A stretch of DNA of 64,000 nucleotides from Piscinibacterium candidicorallinum. Its GTDB lineage: Bacteria > Pseudomonadota > Gammaproteobacteria > Burkholderiales > Burkholderiaceae_C. A program made the translations under genes and the position numbers. The notes beneath the pieces were generated by a model, which saw only the letters and a program-made list of their open reading frames with translations, did not search any database and had not been told where the DNA came from. Shown piece after piece: positions 50,617-58,903 of this stretch (position 1 is its first letter; each line of letters opens with the position of its first letter). The stretch covers positions 620,001 through 684,000 of the forward strand of contig NZ_CP180191.1 in assembly GCF_047549485.1 (NCBI RefSeq). The letters are read 5' to 3'.

Positions 50617-53538
50617 ATGTCCTGCAATTCCTTCGCACGTGCGCGCCGCGCCTTCGCGCTGCTGCTTCTCTGCTTGCTGTTCAGCATGGCAGGGTGCGGC
50701 GGGTCAGGTACGTCATCAACACCCCTGCCCGGGTCCCCCAGTGCCGAACAGGCGCTAGTGGGCTACCTTGCAGCAGCCGTGTTCGCGCCGGGTGCGCGCC
50801 TGCATATTGAAGGCACTGGCCAGGGCGATTGGCGGTTCCTCGACGTGGTGCTACCGCCGTCGGAGCGCGCGCCGTCGGCCGACCATGCCGACTTCATCGT
50901 CCGTCGTATCGGTTCCGCCCCTCCGGTCACAGCCCAACGCTGCTTCGCAGTCGGCGCTTTCGAAGTCATGCGGGCGGGTGCGGTGCAGTGTCCGGGAGAA
51001 TGGCTGCAGCATCGCGGAGACGAGCGTGCCACCGGCATGGCGACGATGCGTCTAGGCTGGACACGTTCGCCAGCCATTGTCGGTGCCTGGTCGCTCGGGC
51101 TGCAGCAACCGCTAGATCCGGTGCGTCTGGTCGCGCCTGCCGCTGCCGAGGCCGGCGGGCTGCTGTTCCTCCAGGATGGAGACGGAGTGGTCGGAATCGA
51201 TTCGTCCGGCGCGCGTCGCTGGCGCGCCGGTGGTCTTGGTCTTGGCGAAATCGTCGACGTAGCCGACCTCGATGCCGACGGCACGGCCGAAGTGATCTAT
51301 GTCGTTACGGCTCGCATCAACCCGCGCCATGCGTCGGCCACCGCCGCCGGTGCGATCGTGGTGCTGTCGGCCAGCAGCGGTGAAGTCCTCTGGCGCACCG
51401 AGCTGAGCGGCATCGAGTTCGGCCCCAACCGCTACCGGGCGACGCTCGCCGCACTCGGTCCGGGGCCTGGGCTGTCGCTGCTGGTCACGATGACCTACGA
51501 CAGCAGCGTCAGCCGCTTCGACTTCGCTGGCGGCGTGCGCAACGGCCGGCTGCGTTGGCGTAGCGAAGCGCTCGACTACGACAGTCCGGACAAAGCACCG
51601 CTGGTGGTTGATGTCGATGCCGACGGCGTGCCCGAAATCATGATTGACAGTCTCGGCTCGTTGTATGCGCTCGACGCCGCCACGGGCCGGCTGCGCTCGC
51701 GTGTCGCCTATGCCTCGGCGCCGACCTTTGGGGGCTTCATCGCCGCGCGCGATCTCGATGCCGATGGCCGCACCGAGATCGTTAGCGTCTCGAACAGCGT
51801 TTACTTCAAAGGCTATGCAGTGGCACGCTGGCGGGACGGGGCACTCACGATCGTGCACCGTCAGGTGTGGGAAGAGGGGCTGGACGCCAACGCATGGGAG
51901 CTGGACTTCGTCGACGGTCTGGTGGGCGATGCGATCGTGCTGTCGGAAGCTATACGCGGGGCAGCGCCTGGGGCTCGCTCGCTTCTTGCCCTCGATCCGC
52001 TCAACGGTCGTGTGCTCGCCCGTCAAGCCGGCCTGCGCGTGGCCGGACGTCTTCCAGGCAATGGACAGGCGATCGCCGTGCAGACTACTGACGCCGCTGC
52101 CGTTGCCGAACGTCTAGGCGATCGATGGGGCCTGCGTGATCCTGCTGCTGGCGCGCGCTGGCTAGCCGACGAGGTAGCCGGAGTTTCATGGGCCCCGCCG
52201 ACGTCGCGCGCCCGGCCGTCCAGGCGCGACCGCGATCCGGCAGTGATTGCGCCGGTGCTACGCCGTACCGACGGCAGTCTCGCTCTGGCCGGCGGCGTCG
52301 ACGGGCGCGTTCAGCCGCAAGTGCTCGCTCTGCCTGCTCCCGGGCCGCTTGCAACGGCCCATCGAGGCGGCGATGGCGCAGTGCTGATCAGCGACGGGCA
52401 GGGGTTGTTCGAGCTCGGTACTGATGGCCACATACTGCGGCGGACCACGCACTCCCCGCGGATGTTCGCTACGCCGCTCGTGGCTGATCTGGACGGCGAC
52501 GGGCGGGCCGAAGTGGTGGCGCCCTACGGTGCTGGGACCGCCGCGCTGCAATTGCGCGCCGACCAGTTACTCGCCCCTCGCCTGCTTGCTCGCGATACCC
52601 CCGCCGCCGATCGCGAGTCCTTTCGTGTACCTGTCGTCGCCCGAGCCAGCAGAGATACCCGGCACGTGGTTCTGATCGATCACGATGCGGATGGCGCTCC
52701 GAGGCTCTCAGCCGTCGAGGTGGGAGGCATCCTGCGCTGGCGAGTTCCGCTGCCGGTCGGCAATTGGGAGACGCTGATCGCGGCCGTGCCCGCCGCCGCG
52801 GGCCGCGACGCCATTGTCGTTCGCGACAGCCGAGGCACCGCCTTGCACGCCGGCGACACCGGGCTGCGTCTTTGGTACCGCGCCGAGGTCGGTCAATGCC
52901 AGCGGCAGGTCGCAAGTGTCGACCTCACCGGCGACGGCGTGCGCGATATCGTGCTCCAGGCCGGCGATCTGTCGGTCGTCTATGACGGTCGCACCGGCGC
53001 TTCGGTATGGGAGAAGCCGATGGTCGGCAGCTACGGCGGTTACTCCTCCGTGGCACGTACGGCCGATGGGCGCCTCAGCCTGTCGCACCTGAACTCCGGC
53101 GGCCTGTCGATTGTCACCAGTGGAACGGTGGTGGCCGACCGCAAGGTCGACCTCGCCCGCGTCGAGTCCATTGCACCGGTCGTAGCGCCAATGCGCGACC
53201 GGGCTGAAGGCGAGCAGTGGTGGCTGATTAGCGGCGCCGGCCGGCTTGCACGCGTTGCGCTCGATGGACGTGAACTCGCCGCTGCCGAGCTGGGCCTGCG
53301 CGTCGTGGTAGCTACCGGCGCGTTCGTTGATGCGGATGATGTCCCCGACCTTCTCGTCAGCACCTTCGATGGCGAACTTGTCGCCGTTTCGGGCGCCACG
53401 CTCCGACCGCTCTGGCGCGTCTCGCTCGGTGGCGCCCCCGGTTCCGCTGTGGTGGCCGATGTCGACGGCGACGGACAGGCTGAGATCGTTGTCATCACCA
53501 GCGACGGTCGGCTCGTCCTCCTGCGCGCCGGGACCTGA
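50617..53538 (+). CDS. Large FG-GAP/VCBS-repeat lipoprotein
   Basis: A 973-aa exported protein. The N-terminus RRAFALLLLCLLFSMAGC is a lipoprotein signal with the lipid-modified Cys in the MAGC box, which favours the ATG at 50617 over one at 50578. The body is built of beta-propeller blades with calcium-binding loops such as DLDADG, DVDADG, DLDGDG and DVDGDG, plus PQQ-like blades (GEVLWRTEL). Such proteins bind ligands or support adhesion at the cell surface. No enzyme motif is visible. It stands alone between a pseudogene and the polysaccharide locus. Confidence 0.85.
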   Translation: MSCNSFARARRAFALLLLCLLFSMAGCGGSGTSSTPLPGSPSAEQALVGYLAAAVFAPGARLHIEGTGQGDWRFLDVVLPPSERAPSADHADFIVRRIGSAPPVTAQRCFAVGAFEVMRAGAVQCPGEWLQHRGDERATGMATMRLGWTRSPAIVGAWSLGLQQPLDPVRLVAPAAAEAGGLLFLQDGDGVVGIDSSGARRWRAGGLGLGEIVDVADLDADGTAEVIYVVTARINPRHASATAAGAIVVLSASSGEVLWRTELSGIEFGPNRYRATLAALGPGPGLSLLVTMTYDSSVSRFDFAGGVRNGRLRWRSEALDYDSPDKAPLVVDVDADGVPEIMIDSLGSLYALDAATGRLRSRVAYASAPTFGGFIAARDLDADGRTEIVSVSNSVYFKGYAVARWRDGALTIVHRQVWEEGLDANAWELDFVDGLVGDAIVLSEAIRGAAPGARSLLALDPLNGRVLARQAGLRVAGRLPGNGQAIAVQTTDAAAVAERLGDRWGLRDPAAGARWLADEVAGVSWAPPTSRARPSRRDRDPAVIAPVLRRTDGSLALAGGVDGRVQPQVLALPAPGPLATAHRGGDGAVLISDGQGLFELGTDGHILRRTTHSPRMFATPLVADLDGDGRAEVVAPYGAGTAALQLRADQLLAPRLLARDTPAADRESFRVPVVARASRDTRHVVLIDHDADGAPRLSAVEVGGILRWRVPLPVGNWETLIAAVPAAAGRDAIVVRDSRGTALHAGDTGLRLWYRAEVGQCQRQVASVDLTGDGVRDIVLQAGDLSVVYDGRTGASVWEKPMVGSYGGYSSVARTADGRLSLSHLNSGGLSIVTSGTVVADRKVDLARVESIAPVVAPMRDRAEGEQWWLISGAGRLARVALDGRELAAAELGLRVVVATGAFVDADDVPDLLVSTFDGELVAVSGATLRPLWRVSLGGAPGSAVVADVDGDGQAEIVVITSDGRLVLLRAGT

Positions 53539-53798
53539 TCGCGCGCCTCTTGCGGAGTTCGGGCTGGCGGGCCCGTTCGCGTACGAGCTGGCGCGCTTGA
53601 CGGTGGCTTTCTGCCGTCGGCCCCTGCCTCCGTGGATCCGCCGTCATTCGGATCGCCTCCCACTAACACGCTTCTGGAGCAACCGATTGTCTCTGTCCTC
53701 CTATACGGCGGTGCCGGCCCCCGCTTCTGGCAGATCTCGCGCGAAGCCGCGCCCAAGCCATGGATGGACCTACAGGTCTACTCCGTACTGCGCACAAT

Positions 53799-55232
53799 TC
53801 ACTTGCGCCCGTAGTGATCCTCAAACCGAACGATGTCGTCCTCGCCTAGATAACTGCCTGACTGAACCTCAATGATCTCGAGCGGCAGCTTGCCTGGGTT
53901 GGCCAGGCGGTGCACCTCGCCCAAGGGGATGTAGGTGCTCTGGTTTTCGGTGAGCATGATCTTCTTGTCGCCCACCGTAACCTCAGCCGTGCCGCTGACC
54001 ACGATCCAGTGTTCGGCGCGGTGGTGGTGCATCTGCAGGCTGAGGCTGGCGCCCGGCTTGACCTGGATGCGCTTGACCTGAAAACGCGCGCCCTGGTCAA
54101 TGCTGTCGTACCAGCCCCAAGGGCGGTGCACCCGGCGGTGCAGGTTGCCTTCGCTGCGGCCGGACTTGGCCAAGCTGGCCACGATGTGCTTGACGCCCTG
54201 GCTCGCAGACTTGTCAGCCACCAGCACGGCGTCGGGCGTTTCGACGATGACCAGATTTTCAACGCCGACGGCGGCGACCATTCGGTCGGTCGCGTGCACC
54301 AGCGTGCCCCGGCTGTCCTGCAGCAGCACGTCGCCTTGCACGGCATTGCCGGCACCGTCGCGGGTGGCGGAGTCCCATACGGCGTCCCAGGCCCCCAGAT
54401 CGCTCCAGCCGGCGTCTAGCGGCACCATGCGCACGGGGATGCCCGCCGTGGCAGTGTGCTCCATGACGGCGTAGTCAATGCTCTCGCTCGGGATCTCGGT
54501 CCACAGTGACTTGTCTGGGCGGATAAAGGCCTGATCCGTCGCGCCGCGTTTGGCCCAGGCAGCTTCTGTGGCGGTGGCGATGTCCGCGCGCAGCTTGCGC
54601 AGGGCGTCCAGCCACACACTGGCCTTGAGCACGAACATGCCACTGTTCCAGAAATAGTGGCCAGCCGCGAGGTACTTCTCCGCTGTTGCGGCATCCGGCT
54701 TCTCGCGGAAGGCCTTGACCTCGCGCACCATGCCAGTCGCGCTCGCATCGATGTAGCCGAACCCGGTTTCCGGACGGGTGGGCACCACGCCAAGGATCAC
54801 AACGCCACCAGCTTGTGCGGCCTGCGCAGCCTCGCGCAGCGCCGCCACATAAGCGGGCGCGTTCGTTACGGTCTGGTCCGACGGAGTCACCACCAGCACC
54901 GGGTCCGCGCCTGCTGCGGCTGCCTGGAGAGCGGCCAGGGTCAGTGCAGGCGCCGTGTTCTTGCCGGCGGGCTCCAGCAGCACCGCCATGGGCGCCATGC
55001 CGATCTCGCGCAGTTGGTCCAGGACCATGAAACGGTGCTCTTCGTTGGTCACAACCAGCGGTTCGAGCACAATCTGCGTATCGGAGGCGAGGCTCGCAAC
55101 CCGAACTGCCGCCTGCTGGAACAGGGTCTGAGGGCCGTTAATGGCAAGGAATTGCTTCGGGTAAGCCGCGCGGGAGAGCGGCCATAGGCGGGTGCCGGAG
55201 CCGCCAGCCATAATGACGGGTTGAATCTGCAT
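53799..55232 (-). CDS. manC: Mannose-1-phosphate guanylyltransferase / mannose-6-phosphate isomerase
   Basis: A 477-aa bifunctional type II enzyme. It begins with the pyrophosphorylase loop MAGGSGTRLWPLSR..YPKQF, has FWNSGMFV in the middle and ends in a cupin-type isomerase domain (MHHHRAEHWIVVSGTAEV). It makes GDP-mannose from fructose-6-phosphate-derived mannose phosphates for exopolysaccharide. A TTG 27 bases upstream is in frame, but the family start is at the ATG (MQIQPVIMAGG). It closes the minus-strand half of the polysaccharide locus. Confidence 0.95.
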   Translation of the reverse strand: MQIQPVIMAGGSGTRLWPLSRAAYPKQFLAINGPQTLFQQAAVRVASLASDTQIVLEPLVVTNEEHRFMVLDQLREIGMAPMAVLLEPAGKNTAPALTLAALQAAAAGADPVLVVTPSDQTVTNAPAYVAALREAAQAAQAGGVVILGVVPTRPETGFGYIDASATGMVREVKAFREKPDAATAEKYLAAGHYFWNSGMFVLKASVWLDALRKLRADIATATEAAWAKRGATDQAFIRPDKSLWTEIPSESIDYAVMEHTATAGIPVRMVPLDAGWSDLGAWDAVWDSATRDGAGNAVQGDVLLQDSRGTLVHATDRMVAAVGVENLVIVETPDAVLVADKSASQGVKHIVASLAKSGRSEGNLHRRVHRPWGWYDSIDQGARFQVKRIQVKPGASLSLQMHHHRAEHWIVVSGTAEVTVGDKKIMLTENQSTYIPLGEVHRLANPGKLPLEIIEVQSGSYLGEDDIVRFEDHYGRK

Positions 55233-55262
55233 GCGGTGTCTCAATGGTGCGTGGTTCAAAAG

Positions 55263-55985
55263 TTACTTGCGTCGAACGGAACCGCCGCAAGGCGCCCAGC
55301 GCGTGACGATGTCCCAGGTGCGCGCACCTGGCTGCACGCCCGGCGCGTCGGTGAGCTCGATCAATGCGCGGTCGCCGGCTGCACCGAGGAACTTGCCGCG
55401 CAGCCGAATCGGCGTGGCGTTAGGTGGATACACCACACGGCAAATTTCGCTGCCTTCCTTCAGCACCGTGGCGAGCTGCTGAATACCCACGGCACGCATG
55501 TGCTGGTAGGCTGTGGCACCAGCCACCTGCGTGCCGTTCTCGAACCTTGCCTTGGACGCATCTCCAAACGCCCAGGTGTAGGTGCCCTCGCCGTGTAGCT
55601 TGTCGGCTTTGAATCCGCCCACCCAGCTGTCGCCGTTCCACGGCGACCCCGCGCCGTAGCGCAAGCTCCCCTGGCCCTCGCGCAGATCATTCGCAAAGTC
55701 GCCTTCGTAGCGGTCCCCCGCCGCGTTGATCTGCACGCCACGCCCCTGCTTGCGGCCCGCGACAAAGTCACCTTCATAGCTGCCGCCGGGGCCGCTGGCT
55801 TTGCCGCGCCCGGCGGCGAGCCCGTCTTTGCAAGGCCCTTCGTACTGTTCGGCAATGGCCGGGTCCAGCACGCGGCAGGCCGGTTGCACCATGGGCTTTG
55901 ACATCGGTTGCGGTGTCGATTGCGGTGCTTGTGCCCCCGCATACACCGGCAAGAGCGCAAGGAACACGATGATTGGGCCGCGCAT
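55263..55985 (-). CDS. Exported MORN-repeat protein
   Basis: A 240-aa protein with a signal peptide cleaved near PVYAGA. At least three MORN repeats are visible: YEGDFVAGRKQGRGV, YEGDFANDLREGQGSLRY and WVGGFKADKLHGEGTYTW. A C-terminal domain of unknown fold with three Cys overall follows. MORN repeats bind membranes or proteins. Its ATG overlaps the stop of the YjbH-like gene by one base (TAATG), so the two are coupled. It may assist polysaccharide assembly or the YjbH protein in the periplasm. Confidence 0.85.
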   Translation of the reverse strand: MRGPIIVFLALLPVYAGAQAPQSTPQPMSKPMVQPACRVLDPAIAEQYEGPCKDGLAAGRGKASGPGGSYEGDFVAGRKQGRGVQINAAGDRYEGDFANDLREGQGSLRYGAGSPWNGDSWVGGFKADKLHGEGTYTWAFGDASKARFENGTQVAGATAYQHMRAVGIQQLATVLKEGSEICRVVYPPNATPIRLRGKFLGAAGDRALIELTDAPGVQPGARTWDIVTRWAPCGGSVRRK

Positions 55986-58135
55986 TACTTGGCCTCCGCA
56001 TCGGCTGGCGCATCGGTGAAGCCTCGCAGGGCTTCCTTGCCGCGCAGGTTGTAGAGCATGCTGCGTTCAAACATGCCGATCAGATCAGCGGACTGATTGA
56101 CCATCTGACCCACGTCCCGTGTCCAGGGCGCAAGCGAGAAGGTTGCTACCGCCGCGCTGTCACGAGTGAGCATGAGGTTTAGCGGCATGCTGATGAAGAT
56201 GCCCTTGTCCTGATAGGGCTTTTCAGGTGTACCTGGGTTGGTAATGTCCCGTCCGTTGGTATGCGTGTACCAGAAGCCCATGGTGATGCCTGATGCAAAG
56301 CGGCGCTTCAGCTCGAAGCGTGCGCCCTCATCCTTGGCGAGGAAGCGTCCGGCGCGTACCGTGGCCAGCATGTCGTAGGGCAGGCGCACATGGCCAGAGA
56401 CATAGCCTGTCACTGTGCTGTAGTCCCGGAAACCAGTGCCCTTGAAGTCGCGCTGGCGCAGCCAGTCACTCATGACGTCTGCCGCCCAGCGTCCGCTCGG
56501 CGCGACATACATCACCTGCGCACCCGCTCCGCCAAACATCTCTTCATACAGCCCGCCGGAAGCCCGGGCGTACCAGTTGGCAGCGGGTTGCCAGAACTGA
56601 TTGAGCTGGAGTCGGTCCAGCTTCACATTCGCGCCGCGGAAGTACTCGGCTACGTCCGTTCGCACCCTGGGCAGCAGGGAATTGCTGGGCTGCTGCACGT
56701 CAGTCACAGTCTCTGCAATCCGGCCGCGAAGGTTGCCTTCCAGCGTCGTGCTTCGCGTGAATTCGTATCGGCCACCCAATTGCAGACCCAACTCGTACTT
56801 GAATGCACCGCTCGGGTCATTCAGGAAGATTCGCGTGTAGGGGCTCAAGCCGAGCGTGTTGCCGCGCGCATCATCAATGGCTAAGTTGCCCGCGCCCGCG
56901 GCGATGCGTGTGGCGACAGGAATGTCCTCCCGCTGCGCATACACCAGCGCTTCCAGCGTTGCATCGTCCAGCGGGCCGGGCTGGCTGCTGGCGTCCGCCG
57001 ATTTCAGCTGGGTGTGCTGCTGCAGCGTCGCCAGCGTCGCGGTCCCTGCAAAGAAATCCGCCAGCACATCCAGGCGACTGAAGACGTAGGTCTTGGTCGC
57101 CATGCCGTTGATCATTGGCGTCAGTTCGATGCCCTTGGCCTCCACCGGCGTATGCGCGAGCACCAGACGCGCAGCCCGTGCCACGGCGCGAGACGCAAGC
57201 AGGTGCCGCGTGCTGGAGAACGCCACGCGCATCACGCTGCCGTCGTACTTCAGGCCCACATCCCGGAACCCTTCGCGGTCCATGCGGATGCGCAGGGTCT
57301 GCGCCCAGTCCGTATTGCTGTCCCACTCCGCCGTTGTGGGGCGCGTGTTCAGCGGCTGGTAGGCGGGCGCTTCAGCGACCCACGGCGCCCACTCCCGCTG
57401 ATTCGTCGGCGCGCGCAACTGCACCAGCACACTGGGCTTGTTGTATGAAGAACCCACTTGAATGCCCCACCAATCGGACTGGTAGCCGATTGCGGCGTTG
57501 ACGTGGCCGGTTTTGCGGTCAGCGAGTCCCGCTTGGACCGCGCCAGAGTCATTGCGATAGGCTGTTGCGTCGTACTCGACCAGACCGTACCAGCGCCTGT
57601 AAGCGCTCGGCCGATAGCGAATGCCACCAAAAACGCCGTCAATGCGCTGCCTTCCGTAGCCCGCAGTGAGATCTAAATCTCCCACAGACTTGCTGGCAAC
57701 CAAGAACTCCGAGGGGTAGATCTTGGTGCCGAAAAGGTCCTCTCGCCCATACGCAATTTGCGGGATCCACGATTGGCCGAACGCCCCCTCTTTGAGCACT
57801 CGCAGTTTGAGTGCAATCGATTTGTCCTTCAAAGCCCCGTACTGCGGTCCGAGATCGGTAGGTACGCCGTCGACTCGTCGGTATCGCCCTGTAACCTCAA
57901 GAAAGGGCAAGGCCTGCACTGAGATGAGGGCATTTTGGTACGGCCTGCTGATGCTGAGGCCAGCTCGCAACACGCCATCGTTCTCCATGCGAGCGTCTGG
58001 CATTTCCAACAAGCCGGACATGCCGCTTGTGCTCATTTGCGCGTGGCTAGGAAAAGCGCCGAGCATGGCGAGGCCCCAAAGGGCGGCTTGGATGGGTAGC
58101 TTGCTCGATTCAGGCACGTCAGTGAAATGTGTCAT
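55985..58135 (-). CDS. YjbH/GfcD-like outer-membrane beta-barrel protein
   Basis: A 716-aa exported protein. A signal sequence ending near AFPSHA precedes STSGMSGLLEMPDARM, the YjbH-family entry motif. Repeated YjbH-type beta-strand segments follow (FLEVTGRYRRVDG, IPQIAYGREDLFGTKIYPSEFLVASK, GYVSGHVRLPYDMLATVRAGRFLAKDEGARFEL). YjbH and GfcD are putative outer-membrane lipoproteins or porins of exopolysaccharide operons. I chose the ATG at 58135. It follows the GfcA-like peptide gene across a terminator-like hairpin. Confidence 0.9.
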   Translation of the reverse strand: MTHFTDVPESSKLPIQAALWGLAMLGAFPSHAQMSTSGMSGLLEMPDARMENDGVLRAGLSISRPYQNALISVQALPFLEVTGRYRRVDGVPTDLGPQYGALKDKSIALKLRVLKEGAFGQSWIPQIAYGREDLFGTKIYPSEFLVASKSVGDLDLTAGYGRQRIDGVFGGIRYRPSAYRRWYGLVEYDATAYRNDSGAVQAGLADRKTGHVNAAIGYQSDWWGIQVGSSYNKPSVLVQLRAPTNQREWAPWVAEAPAYQPLNTRPTTAEWDSNTDWAQTLRIRMDREGFRDVGLKYDGSVMRVAFSSTRHLLASRAVARAARLVLAHTPVEAKGIELTPMINGMATKTYVFSRLDVLADFFAGTATLATLQQHTQLKSADASSQPGPLDDATLEALVYAQREDIPVATRIAAGAGNLAIDDARGNTLGLSPYTRIFLNDPSGAFKYELGLQLGGRYEFTRSTTLEGNLRGRIAETVTDVQQPSNSLLPRVRTDVAEYFRGANVKLDRLQLNQFWQPAANWYARASGGLYEEMFGGAGAQVMYVAPSGRWAADVMSDWLRQRDFKGTGFRDYSTVTGYVSGHVRLPYDMLATVRAGRFLAKDEGARFELKRRFASGITMGFWYTHTNGRDITNPGTPEKPYQDKGIFISMPLNLMLTRDSAAVATFSLAPWTRDVGQMVNQSADLIGMFERSMLYNLRGKEALRGFTDAPADAEAK

Positions 58136-58153
58136 TAGCAGCGTATCGCCTAC

Positions 58154-58182
58154 CAAAGAAAAAGGCAGCCGAAGCTGCCTTT
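58154..58182 (-). terminator. Attenuator-like terminator between gfcA-like and yjbH-like genes
   Basis: On the minus strand a 9-bp perfect stem (AAAGGCAGC with GCTGCCTTT, positions 58161-58182) closes a TTCG tetraloop and is followed by TTCTTTGG. It lies about 20 bases after the small gene's stop and about 20 bases before the yjbH-like ATG. It should end most transcripts after the small gene and let a fraction through. Confidence 0.75.
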
Positions 58183-58202
58183 CCCCATACAGCAAGCGCG
58201 AA

Positions 58203-58472
58203 TTACGGGCGAGCGGCGTGATGGGCGGTGGTTGCAGCGCCGTCGCTGGCGCTGGCAATGATGATCCCGCCCAGTACAACAACGCCGCCTACGACGACAA
58301 CCGGGTTGACCTTGATGGCTTGCGCCCCACCCTGCTGAGCTGCAGCCTGGCCGACGGGCAGCGAAGCTTGGGGGGCGGTGACTTGAGCGGCGGCAACAGC
58401 GGCGGGTGCTTCAGCAGCCATGGCAGACAAGGACAGCAGCGAGGCTGCGGCGGCGATAGCGATACGCTTCAT
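58203..58472 (-). CDS. Small exported GfcA/YjbE-like peptide
   Basis: An 89-aa protein with a signal peptide (MKRIAIAAAASLLSLSAMAAEA), an Ala/Gln-rich middle and a hydrophobic segment NPVVVVGGVVVLGGIIIAS near the end. AGGAG lies eight bases before the ATG at 58472. In E. coli and Vibrio the yjbEFGH/gfcABCD operons begin with a gene for such a small peptide, so position and composition support the call. Its function in polysaccharide export is not known. Confidence 0.75.
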   Translation of the reverse strand: MKRIAIAAAASLLSLSAMAAEAPAAVAAAQVTAPQASLPVGQAAAQQGGAQAIKVNPVVVVGGVVVLGGIIIASASDGAATTAHHAARP

Positions 58473-58903
58473 TGTTTCTTCTCCTAGGGGAAATAACGCC
58501 CGCGTCCGGGCAACTGGATTAGCCAAACTGATAACCCAGTCCGCTTTGTACCAGAGCGTCTAGGTGATCAGCAACCGGGCTTGCATGACAAGTTGGACCG
58601 TACCGCCTTTTCCGGCGTAGGGGATGTGGGGCAGACATTCATCCAACTCACCGCCTTTTTTCGGACATGAACACGAAGTCGCCCATTGGGGTCGCAATCG
58701 TCACAAGGCACAGCGTTCAGGCGGGCGCTAGCCATACACGACCGAGGATGGGTACCTGGGTCTGCTATCCTGCCCCGTCCAGGCTGAGCGAGCAGCTTCA
58801 CCGCTGCGATTATGTGCTGCATCGCACATCGGCATTCAACGAGCGCGCTTCTTTATGCCCTTCGCGCCCGAGTTCGCGCTTGCATCAGTGGTTTTGGCGA
58901 CAA
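58473..58903. other. Divergent intergenic region of the polysaccharide locus
   Basis: About 430 bases between the gfcA-like gene and the export gene, reading outward in both directions. It must hold both promoters. A TATCCT near 58768 could be a -10 for the plus strand, but no convincing -35 accompanies it. An upstream in-frame extension of the export gene (from 58667) has no signal-peptide character and is not accepted as coding. Confidence 0.45.

Noticed and set aside
53632..53814. A 60-codon plus-strand frame between the FG-GAP gene and manC
   Set aside because: No ribosome-binding site or family match, and it runs into the end of manC. Possibly a remnant, but not supportable as a gene.
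58667..58903. In-frame upstream extension of the polysaccharide export gene
   Set aside because: It would put 79 polar residues before a classical signal peptide. The ATG at 58904 gives a normal exported protein.
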